In this document: positions 23,901 through 35,900 of the stretch, in pieces
Position numbering within the stretch: position 1 is the first letter of the stretch
How the letters are laid out: each line of letters opens with the position of its first letter
NCBI GenBank assembly: GCA_029168955.1
Contig: JAPDOI010000063.1
Coordinates: 2,216,501-2,280,500 of the forward strand
Length of the DNA stretch: 64,000 nucleotides
Reading direction: 5' to 3'
Source of the DNA: Aplectana chamaeleonis
Taxonomy: Eukaryota; Nematoda; Chromadorea; Rhabditida; Cosmocercidae
Translations under genes and position numbers: made by a program
Notes under the pieces: model-generated
The model's database searches: none
Told to the model about the DNA's origin: nothing
Seen by the model: the letters and a program-made list of their open reading frames with translations, nothing else

Positions 23901-26900
23901 GTAGGACGTTTGCCACGAAGCGATCACAATTGGAGCGGCTTCCCATTACGCGCGATGAAAAAGGAACAGTTGTCCCTCGCATGGCCGCAGCGACCACCTG
24001 CAGTCAAAACTAGGCTTATGACAAAACCCTCGATGTGGCTACAAAGAAGAAGAAGAAGAGTGGCAGGGCGAGTACAACACAACCGAGCTAAAGAACCGTG
24101 TAGGGATGGCTATCTATAGCTCAGTTTAGTTTAGATTAGTTTATTACGTCTCATAAGGCGAACGTCATAGGTCAAATACAAAAAATAGCGTGAAGAGTAC
24201 ATATAATCTTGGATGAGGGTATGAGATAATCGAGTACCAGACCAAAGAAAGACATAATACGGCTTCAATAGCAATGCGATGAATTTGCGCCTAAAACAGA
24301 GTAGGAATAGCGGCGACAGTTCGGACTTCATCAATTTCAAGTCAGCACAGCCCGCTCGATTTATGTTTGTCTATTATCGGATCGGAAAAGCAAAGAATTT
24401 TTGTCAAGTTCGTGAAGAATTCTTAACGTGACGAAGTTTTCGCTCTTCGGAAGGTGATATTGTTCTTCTCACCGCGAGTAATGGAAGGAACTTAGGAGAA
24501 GAATTGCTCACTCTCATTTTTACTGCGCCCTTAAGTACCTTATGCACCATGCTTCTGGTTCTTCCGCCATTATTCTTGCAACGGACCCCGGTAGATTCGA
24601 TTTCCGTTTAAAACTCAGCCATTTTTATCGTGATCATTGCCTCTGAGACCTCCTAAAGCCGTTCAATATGGTTGTTGGCCTTGTCATGTCAAGATGGCGG
24701 TGACGAAGCCAATCCTTGACCGTGACAGCTGTGTTAAAGATCATTATTACTCTAGAATTTGAAGCTTCATACGCGCCCGAGGAGCATGGCCGCACCAAAA
24801 TCTTTTCGCAGACATTCTTCCTCATGACTCTGTCAATGCAATGAATGGGGCAACACCCTAGGACGAGCACGCGTCCCGAAGTGGCGATTCTGACCCGCTT
24901 TGGCTCGGGACCTTCTAGGCACTCCTTTTGAAAAACTACAACCAACCGATTCCAGACCAGTCGAGCGCAGTTTCCATGATTCTGACTCCATTTGACAAAA
25001 AGCATCCAAAAAGGATTCAGTTTAGGAAGTTCAAACTGACTTCGATAGAGAAGATTTTCCGCCATTTTATGTTTGTATTTTTTCTGATTGTATTTTAAAT
25101 CACATTCATATTTTGTTATTGTTGTTTCAATAAAAGCTCTTAACTACAATTTTCATTGAGATTTCAAACACAGTGTCTGAACTGACATTGTCTAGGATTC
25201 TTGTTCGAAGGTGGAGTATGGCCCTATCATCTCTAACGACTGTTCATCTATATTTTCCTCTCATAACTCTAAGCTCACCAATGAACGACCCGTCCATAGC
25301 CAGGAGCATCTCTCTCCGTTACCGGATGCATGAAGATAGCTGAATGTCGATGCTCCTGCAGCGTATTCCACGTAGACACCATTCGGCCCTGCATAGTTGA
25401 AACGTCTACATAATCCTATTCATACTCAGAAAGTCAATTTTTTCTAACCTTAGCAGTGATCGAGGTGCCTGACGAAATATCATCCTTACGGGCACGCTTC
25501 TGAAGTGACGACGTGGCACCAACTCTATCGACTGCACCTTAACAATCACCGCTTTCAGTATCCCTTCGCGCAAAGTTGTAGCAGGTTTCCAAATCAGATG
25601 AGTAGTGACTTCTTATACCTTGCGAACTTCCTTCACTGCAAAGTGTATAGACAACCTCTACGTCTTCAAAAAATCTCCACGAAACCGGCGTCTCACTGTC
25701 ACAAGAACCATCGATAACCTTGTTCCAATCAACAATCCTTGTGTGTTGCTCATGTTTACAATGATCCTAGAGAGCAGAACCTCAGTAAACTCAAAGGAAC
25801 CTGATGAACAAAACGACAAACCGTTTTCTGAACTTCAAACTCTTCCTCTATCCAATGTCCACTTTCGTAAAAGTAAGGGTCTTGTGCAGGTGCCATTATC
25901 CAGTCACTCACAGGTGATTCGACAAAAACCTAATCATCAATCATATACAAACCTATATTGGCTGAGTGGTGAGGCAATCAACGAGAAATCTCACAATATC
26001 GTCCACGTCGAGTCTAACTTTCTCAGCTTGTGACCCAATACTTGTCCTAGAACGCTTCGAGTTAGCCGCCGTTGTCGATGATGCAGCGGACGTACTTCGG
26101 CGTTCAGATCGCGACGATTTACGACTCTATGATTTAAAAGGGCATATCGCTTGTCAACATGTTATATCTATTCCCACAAGCAACGTCTTACCGACACGAG
26201 ATCACTGTCACCGTCAAGCGACACAGGCTGAATGGATATAGCTGTAATCGTTCCGGTTCCACCAGAATCGTCCACTAAGACACCGGGTGCAGGTGACATC
26301 TTTTCAACAGCTGATTCGACACTCGGACGACTAAAAGAATTTTTTTAATCTCTGAGTCGTGTGGGCGAGAAGAGCGAAGCTGTGACTTCGGTGGTTGAGT
26401 GTGCAAGCTCTTCTGTCGGATTTGCTTCAGAAGCCGGAAGCTTCACAAGCATTGTCTAGGAATGTCGCTAACGGTGAAAACAAGGAAAACTTCTGTAATA
26501 CGATCTGTGAAAATGAACTACATGGTCGGGATGTTTATGCTTTTTACGGCAGTAAAGTATATGGTTTAAGTTTTCGATTCAGTCTGACGCATGGACCAGG
26601 CGGCTGGCCGTGCCGGTTCGCGGCCTCACTGGAGAATGGAGTTTCGATTCGCGCGGGGTGATCTACCGTCGCAGCCCGTCCATTCATCAGACTAAAATTA
26701 TTGCGCGAACTCTGGTCCATTCGTCCCAATTTTTAACCTTAAATTTCCTATAAACTCTCAAATAACTTCAACGGCCTCCACTCATGTGCTTAGTCTGCTA
26801 AATAGTTGTCACCACCGTATACTTGCGTACAAGCGCATAGCTATGTGACTCACAAACCATAGCCTTGAAGCTGAAGCTGCAACAAGTCTTCTAAGGTCTT

Positions 26901-29900
26901 TTATGCACTGACGAGGCTGAGGCTATAACTAGAAGGCTAGGCGCATAAGCAGAAGTAAGCTTCTTAACTCTACCTAACCGAGGCTACAACTTAGGCCCAC
27001 TCGTTTATACTTCACAAAGTCTGTTCGAATAAGACTGTCCGCCCACACGGTCGGCGTGCGTGCCAAGCGGCCGTCACGGAGGCATTTTTTCGGACGAGCC
27101 TGTTCATGACTCGGATGCAGATGACTGGGATATTATTCACTATTCGTCTGATATTGCTGCTAATAGATTCACATAAGCGAAAAAATGCTTTCGCCACGAA
27201 TCGACACGCTCGCGGACCGCATGGACTGACAATCTCATTCGACAAAGCTTATCTATGGAGAACATGCTGTCGGCTGCACACAAAGCGATTCATTGAAGGC
27301 AATCATACGTAGCATTTTGAATTTAATGCATATGCAATGATCTCCCTTGTTAGCACCTTTAGATCCTTCCAAACGTAGTTTATGCTATTCAAAAGCTCAG
27401 CTTCGCGTCTCGGTGTCACGCTGCCTCCTGCGCTATTGTGGCAGTTTCAGCAACTGAGTATATGACTCCAGGTTCGACTCTCGATGAACCTCGGCATTGC
27501 AAGTCAAAAGCAGTTGTATTGTTGAACTGAAGACGGCGATCCCGCCGAAACGTGCGTAAGCCAAATAAAAGATCTATCAACCTCGTGGTTCAGTTCAACA
27601 AAACAACTGCTACTGAGTATATGACTTTCATGCCATCATGGCAGCATCAGGTCCTCTTCAAAGCAGTACCGTGATATTCTCCATCCTGGGACGCTAATCG
27701 GACAGAATGCAAGGTGCCACGCCGCCGGCGATGGTATGGCAGTATCACATTTAGTGAAATCGGCAACTTGTTGCCATTCCAGGATGACACCCTCGACTAC
27801 GGAAGCAAGCCCATCGATGAAAAGCGACGGGGAATGATCTAAACCACATCTACCTTTCTCGATAGACCCCGCCGCCCTTCTTTGACCGCCGCGTCAAGAT
27901 TCGATCACGCATCACACCTCATGTCCTCCACTGCAACTGTGGATTCAGATGGTGCAACTATCACACCATCGCACTTTCGCATTCTGCCGTTACTAAAGAG
28001 AAATATAGGAACATCACCACTGTTCAGCCCCAGTTGCGCTTCCTTGTCGGAGGCAGTACGCTTTCTGTGAATACAACCTTGGTCAGACCAGGCTGTACGA
28101 CCTGCAGGTCAGCAGTTCTTTGACTGCGGCGCTGTTAAGTTGACCTACAGGCCAAGATACAGCGCTAGTTAAAAAAACGCACTAGGGGGTGCAGTGCAAA
28201 TAGTGTCCTCAGAAGGGCACCATTGTCTCTGAACGAAAAAAAAACAGCTACCTACCTTTTAGGCGAATCACGCTCCTTGACAGTCTCCTTCACGTCCTTC
28301 GATTCCGCTCCAGCACTCGTACGCGCCACAGTTGGAGTCTTGACCAGCGGCGATTCCACACCAACAGGTCTTCGAGCCCCACGCACACGACTGAAATTCC
28401 ATCCAATTCGGGTAAGTCTTCAGGTTGAAGTCACGCTTCCAATGAAGACTCGCTCCTCTTACCCAGCTGGACTGTCAATCACATGATGCGAGTCCTTTTC
28501 TGATGTGGAAGTGTTTGGCGATGCAGCCGCCTCATTTCTAGCGCTACTACGGCGAGTTTCCGTACGTGAAGCAGGAGATTTTTGATCATCAGACGATGCA
28601 GGTGTCTTCGGTGTCATGGGCGGCGTCTCACGCGTGGGCGATAGCGCTTCTTCCTTCACTGTCGCAACAAGATGCGCCTACATAAACAATTTGAATATAG
28701 TAAAAATAAATAAAAAATATTATAACTCTAGAATAAACTCACAACAACCCAGCTTTCGCTGCCGGGCATTGGACGCTCTTTTTTACCCATATATATAGAC
28801 TTTTCCCAACATTTATGTCACTTTTTTAGTAGACGTTACACCTGTATGAGGACGCGCGGTAGTTGCTACGCTTCAATAGCGCTTTGCGGGGGGAACCGTG
28901 TCGACGGTACCGCGAAACTTCCTCTGAAACACACTCCTCATACATACATACACACTGCTCCGTCATACAAGGGTTTGGATCACCCTCCGATTTTCGCACA
29001 CCCTTCCTGTTAAGGAAACCCCTACGTGCGCAGACGCGGCAGGAGCGATGTCTAGATAGATGTGCGCTGCGCGATCTCGGGATACCCGTTTCAGAACCGC
29101 ATAACCATTTCTGTACTGTCACGGCAGGTTATTCGGACAGTCCTGCCATTAGTACAGCTGCAGTCACAAAGGTTCTCGTCAGCCAGGATAACACTGACCC
29201 AGCAGCGCAGTTACAGTCGAACACTCGGGAACGATGCGCGCAAAGCTTTTCGAAGCGTCGCACTGATAGACTTGGCAACCCCTGCTGTCTTGTCTTATAC
29301 AGTTGTCGCAACAGGTTGTCCGCTACCGTCACCCGCTAGGGCTTCGTCCCGCGCAGAGCGAAATCCATCTTGCGGCCAAAGACTTCAAAGGACGCTGGAG
29401 TTGATTACGCTGAACCTCAACATGCTGTTTACAGCCATCTCTAAGGACAATCATCTCGGCATGATTCCTTGACAGGATTCAGTAGGATCAATTTAAACAA
29501 CATCGAGGCTATCTGGTTGGCCTCTTCAATGACGTAAACACGTCCTCTATGCACGCCTACAGTGCGCTCTGGTGAGTCGTTGTTCAGGGTCATACCCGTA
29601 CTAAGCGCTTGGGCAAGGTTCGTCCCAGCTCTCAGAACTCTTAGATTATTGCGAGAAAGAGGAAGAAGTTGCCAAAGTATTTAACAAGTAGCGAGGTAAT
29701 ATGTATACACTTGAATGTATCGAATGTCAAATAGTCTGTTCATGGTTTCAACCCACAGGATGAAAGCGGAGGTAAAAGTTGTGGGTGCTTCACCTGCAGC
29801 AGTATTTTAAACCATGGGAAGGTAAGCCGCCTCACCATCATATTGTCGGTAAAAGCTGTATGGGCCCCCGCACCTCATGTCCCCATATAAAGTCGGCTTG

Positions 29901-32900
29901 GATCGCAGTGACCGTTTTGGATCCCTCTCGACGATGTGATCTGCACTGGCGCAACCTCGGTGCACGCATGTTATGAAATACGTGCACCGAGTTCGGGCCA
30001 AACTACACCGTCGATAGGGAACCTTTCCGTACAATCAGTTCGTTCTTGTGGCCTAGCTCCTCTGCCATTTCGAGACTTGATGCTTCGGGGAGAGCGGCCT
30101 TTATCACGCTCTGTTATCATTAGGCATCAAATTCACCTTTAGCGCCGTCATCAAAGCTTATCCGCGCACAAAGGGTGAATTTGCTGAGCGGTCGGATATC
30201 AGTCAGCGCAAAGAGTGAAAATACCGCCGTTGCTGGCACGTCAGAAATTTCTAATCAAGTGAAAACATCTCAGTGAAAACATGACAAAACGATTGATCAC
30301 GTCTCGATGTGTTTACCATGAGCAAAGCCGGTATAAAAGCCGCCTTCCCTCACTAGAGTCCTCATTCGGCATTCTGATGCCGGCCCTGAAAGGTGACTTC
30401 GGGTCACTCTCCGGAGGCCAGCATAATTTTGACTGCTGGGAGGATACAGTGGGTATCCTCACGGCGGGGGGGGGGCGAGTTACGCCGCGGTCCGCAGAGG
30501 GTGGCTCCTCACCGCAGACCTCGGTGAAGATTACGCCCATGTTGCGGACAAGGCGGGGCTTTCCGCGCTGTGGACCTTCAAATTCGTGAAATTTTCAAGG
30601 TAAACACCTATTTTTCGAGGTAATTTCACCTCATTTTCGGGGTAAATCGGACCCTCTCTCGCTACTAGTTCGCACCATTTTCACGGAATATTCACCTCAT
30701 TCTCACCTATCCTAGCAGCAAATTCACCCATACAGTGAATTTAACGCGGCAAATTAAGACTTCATGCCGACTTGTACATGAGCATCAAGTCTCTTTTGCT
30801 GAGGCATCAAGTCTCGAATTGGCAGAGTCCCTCATTTTGAGCCGGTCAAAGCAAGGCTTATCGGGCTTATCAAGTCTAGATCTTTTTATCACTGTTATAT
30901 TTTCCCATGAGCGACCGCTCTGCTGCTTGCTCCAAAAGCAAGCTAGACTTTATAAGTGGTTGACTTGTGCTTTAAATAGATATTCATCATTTTCTCGTGT
31001 CTGCATTTCGCTTGGCGTTTTTTCGAGAACTAACGCCGCAAATTTAGATGATGACCGCGCACCTGAACCCGTCTTTGTTGTTTTCGGTATCCTAAACCAC
31101 GTGGCAGTCTAAAACAAGCTGAAGAGGCTTCGTCCATGGCTAACGACCGGCGACAAGCTGAAATGCTGACGCATCAAGCTGGACCGCTGGTGCACAACGT
31201 CGGCCAAAGACAGGACTGAGCCGTCCTCTCCCATCCCTAGTAATCCTGAGCCAATGCATGGCACATGTATCGACCGAAACGGCCACAGCTGGATCGGAAC
31301 GGACAGGGCGGACTCAGTCGGGCCACATCGGGGGGATTTTTCGATCTCACTGAACAATATATTACATGCGTATCGACCGGGACGGCCACGGACTGCACAA
31401 GCGTGCTTATTCCGGCCACAACGGGTGGATATTTACACCCGATTCGCATGATGTAGATGCTTATCGATCGGGCTGGCTACAACCGATCGGCCTGCTATGA
31501 CGGGGGCCTGAACCTTCACCGCTTTCCCATCCATACTGTTCCAAACGCTTCTCGTTGTGGGTAAATAGAGTGCCTGCCGCCACACAACTTCACGTTTGTG
31601 ACGACAACACCGTAAGTTCCGAAGCCTGAGCCGTTTTCATCAGTAAAAACCATACCCTCTTCGGTGGCCTGCCACGGGGACGTTTCACATCAGGAATACT
31701 ACGGGGTGAATCCAGTCCAGCATCAGACGACTTAGACTCCATATCATCGAATTCCATCTTTTCTACCTGAATTCTCAACGTTTAGCGAGTCATCACCAAT
31801 AGAAAAACAGAGATCTCATTACTAACATTTCCCACATCTGGCACAACAACAGAGATTGGCTCGACGCCACCAACTTCAACTTTTGGAGACGATTTCACGT
31901 CAGACCTGAACGGCATTCAATAATGATAAAAACTCGGCGTCTTCAATCGGTCAGAGGGATAGAAGGCTTAGTTAGCCCTGAGCGACGATCGAACTCGACC
32001 CTGTGCAGTGAGAGCAGCGCCTCCTGCTACTACACCACCAGCGCCTTTCCGCCTCTTTGTTGTGCATCGGACCAACTGTCTATACTTAATCATGTGTGAC
32101 CAGATGGAATTCAAACACTCGATAGTACCTGCAATTTTGACCTCTATAAAGTGGAGCGCACCTTTTACTGACGCGAGGAACGTCAAGGAAAGTGAGTAGC
32201 GGTCGGAGAGCAGAGCGAAAAACTTTGTGATAGTAGGCGGGGCTTCCGGCTCATTGCGTTGTAAAAAGTGGGCGGGGCGTCGGAATCGAGTATTAAAAGA
32301 TGTTACAATCTTACAGAGCTCTGCGCAAGACTTCGTTAAATGGGCGGGGCTACAGAATCGATGAAAAGGACGTGTTATGGGCTCTGAGAACACTTCGAAA
32401 AACTTCGTGAGAAGGGCGGGGCTTCGGATTACCAGCGTAGAACCTCGTGAAAAAGGGACGAGGCGTCGCAATCAGTGAGCAAGATGTGACGAAGACTTCG
32501 AGGACCCTGTACACCTTTTCCTGAAATCAGGCCGGACTTCGGGTCAACCGCGCAGAGCGTCGTAGAAGGTGGGCAATGCGTCGCAATCAGTGAGTAAAAT
32601 GGGTTATGGGTTTGGACAGCACTGCGCAAGACTTCATGAAAATGGGTGGAGCTTCGAGACTACCGCTAAGAACGTCGTGAAATGTGGGCGAGACGTCGCA
32701 ATCGGTGAGTTAAATGTGTGGAGAACTGGGAGAAAACTACGAATTCATGAAAATGGGCGGGGCTTCGTGTAAACCGCGAAGAACGTCGTGAAAAGTAAGC
32801 GTGGCGTCGAAGTCAGTGAGAAAAAATATATTAGAAGCCTACAGAGCTCTGCGCAAGACTTCATGAAAATGTGCAAGATTTCGGGTTAACAGCGAAGAAC

Positions 32901-35900
32901 GTCGTGAAAAATGCACTTGGTGTCGAAAACGGTTTAATTACCCAAGTTTGAGCCCTCAAACTGGAAGTAGAGCACAGAAAAGCTTGGACAAAAAGATAGC
33001 ATCCGTTGATTTCTAAAAGCTCTGCACATCAAATCAAATCATAGCTGGAGTAGCTTACAAGAATGAGAAGCCACTGGCTGACAACACTGAGCACCGTATT
33101 CGTCTCACTCTTACCTCACAGGATGTCAAATCCCTTGAAAAAGTGTGCGCTCAGCTTATCGAAGGCGCTAAGAACGAGAATCTCGTCGTGAAGGGTCCCA
33201 TTCGTCTGCCGACTAAGGTGTTGCGCATCACTACTCGCAAGACACCTTGCGGAGAAGGATCGAAAACATGGGATCGTTTCCGAAGCGCATTCATAAGCGT
33301 CTCATTAACCTGCATACACCTGCTGATCTCTTGCGCCAGATCACCTCCATCTCCATCGAACCCGGAGTTAATGTCGAGGTCACTCAGGCCAACTGAAGAA
33401 GATTTCAGGGGTGGACAGGACTGCAACTTGTTGTTTGGCTGCCTTGTTCATTGTTATCCGCCATTGAAATTGATTTGTTTGTGGTTTTCTCCGTGTACAT
33501 GTATTTACATGAAGAAAGGTTAATTTAATAAGTTTTCGAGTATTTGATGCACAGCTGTACGAACCTACTATTATTTCAATAAGGTTTGACTAAGGTTCTG
33601 ACGCTGACAATATGTTGGAGTAAATGGTTTCTCGTGGAAAAAAAAACGATGAGTAGGATGCGTTATGGGCTCTGAGAGCACTAGGCAAATCTTCGTGAAG
33701 GAGGCGGGAGTTCGGGTTACCTGCGTAGAACCTTGTGAAAAGTGGACGAGGCGTCTCGATCGGTGAGTAGAATGTGTTATGGGCTTGAACACCCCTGCGC
33801 CAGACTTCATGAAAATGGGCGGAGCTTCGGGACTACCGCTCAGAACGTTGTGAAAAGTGGGCGGGGCGTCGGAGTCAGTGAGAAAATAGGCGGAGCTTCA
33901 GTTCTACCGCGAATAACTTCGCAAAAAGTGGGGGGGGGGCGTCGGAATCGACAAGTAGGACGTGTTATGAGCTCTGACAACAATAGGCAAAGCTTCGTGA
34001 AGGGGCGGGGCTTCGGGTGAACAGCGAAGAACGTCGTGAAAATTGGGCGTAGTGTCAAAAACGATTAGTAGGATGTTTTATGGGCTCTGACAACACTACG
34101 CGAAACTTCATGAAAGAGGCGGGACTTCGGGTTACCAGCGTAGAACCTCGTGAAAAGTAGACGATGCGTCGCAATCGTAAAGTAAAATGTGTTATGGGCT
34201 TCAACAGCTCTGTGCATAACTTCTTGAAAATGGGCAGGGCTTTCTGCTCACCGCAAAAAAACGTCGTGAAACGTGTGACGCCGTTGGAATCGGTAAACAG
34301 AGGGTGAAGTCGAAGTCACTCTGGATACTCACCTTGTCGTCGGCGATGGCAATGTCTCGCTCTTCACCTCACGCGTCTGGTCGGAACCTCTAGACCGTCT
34401 GGAAGTAGCCTTCGCCAAAGCTTTCTCCTTCTCTTTCTAGAAAAAAGAGTAAATTTAGATCTTTTTCAAACCCCCAATAAAAAAACTTTACTTCCAATCT
34501 TTCCTCCTCTCTTTCCTTGTAGTACAATTTACCAACACTCCTCTCATAGATTACTCCCAAGCGGTCATGAACTCTGCGCTCGCTCTCGGTAAATTCGTCC
34601 TAAAACATCGATTACCAGTTGATCAATCAAGTAAAAAAAGGGAAAAAACGTTACAAACCCATCCAACTTCCTTTTTATAGTCGGCCAACATTTGCTCAAG
34701 TTGAGCTGCTGTGTATGTGTCCTTGTTATTCCACAAATGTGTGATGCGCTGTTCCTGAATATTACAGCAGTTGTGCTGCCGAGATGTCGTACGTTCGTGC
34801 CGTGGCAGTGTGGAGGAAAGAAGATCGCCTCCGTGCAAACCGACGTCATCCCCTCCACAAAGAGGGTTTTTGTCATGGGAGAGGTGCTGGCCGGCCGCAA
34901 CTCTCTTTCGGATTCTCCTGCAAAAGGCCGGCGTGGAGAGGAATCCAGGTCCAGCACGGAAGTATCCATGTGCCACCTGCGGCGAGGATGTTACCTGGCA
35001 TAAAACAAGTGTCCAGTGCTTCGGATGCCAAAGGTGGGTGCACTTCTCCTGTTCGGGCCTCAGTTCTGTGAGGCATCATGACTCATCCTTTCGTTGTGTG
35101 TTATGCTCCTCACCTTCCATCTCAGATTCCTCTATCTCAAATCGCCCCCTTTCCATTGTGCATATCAATCTAAACGGCCTTCGTGCCAAGCTTTCTGAAC
35201 TCTCTCTCTTTGCACGTACTTACCATCCAGACGTGATCATGGTTAAAGAAACCAAGCTCTCTCCATCCCCTACCTATCCTCATCCCAATATCCCAGGCTA
35301 TACTTCTTACCATGCTCCAAGGTCATCTCTCGGCGGTGGAGTCTCTACTTTCGTTCTATCTTCACTTCCTCACACCTCATTCCCAGCACTCCCCACGGAC
35401 GGTACTCTCGAGTACCTCCCAATCCATCTCCCTAAAAACACCCCTTTCTCTTTTCAACATATACATTCCACCTACAACTTCATGCCCTTCATCTTACAAT
35501 CCTATCCCACTTCTCAAGCAGCTGAGCGACTGCTCCCTCTCATCCTCGGTCGTTTTCGCGGGTGATTTCAACGCTCACACCTTTTGCTCGTCTCTCGGTC
35601 CTGATGTTAGAGGAAATGACGTCGAAGAATGGGCAGATGAGTGCGACCTGGTCATTCTAAACGATGATCAGCCCACTCGTCTCCCTGCCAGCGGCCGATC
35701 TTCTAGCCCAGACATATCTCTTGTCTCGTCCAACCTTTCTAGCTGCTGCTCATGGTCTACCTCGACTACTCTGCCAAGTGACCACGTTCCTGTCTTTGTC
35801 CACATCGATCTATCCAATTCTCTCGCTCCCTTTCTGGTGTTCGCCAACGTTCTTATCTTAATTTAGGCCGAGCAGACTGGCGCCTGTTCAGTGAAGTTGC

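Noticed and set aside
27460..27500. tRNA or SINE B box (GGTTCGACTC)
   Set aside because: No matching A box or cloverleaf could be drawn upstream.
28863..29472. Two overlapping plus-strand ORFs of 158 and 136 codons
   Set aside because: No recognisable domain, no splice context, intronic to BRD8; likely chance or an unrecognised repeat.
32931..32952. SL RNA gene
   Set aside because: The SL1 sequence is not followed by a GT donor or an Sm-site region; it continues into an mRNA-like sequence ending in RPS20 and poly(A).
35312..35866. Separate 184-codon gene
   Set aside because: It is the endonuclease part of the LINE in its shifted frame.
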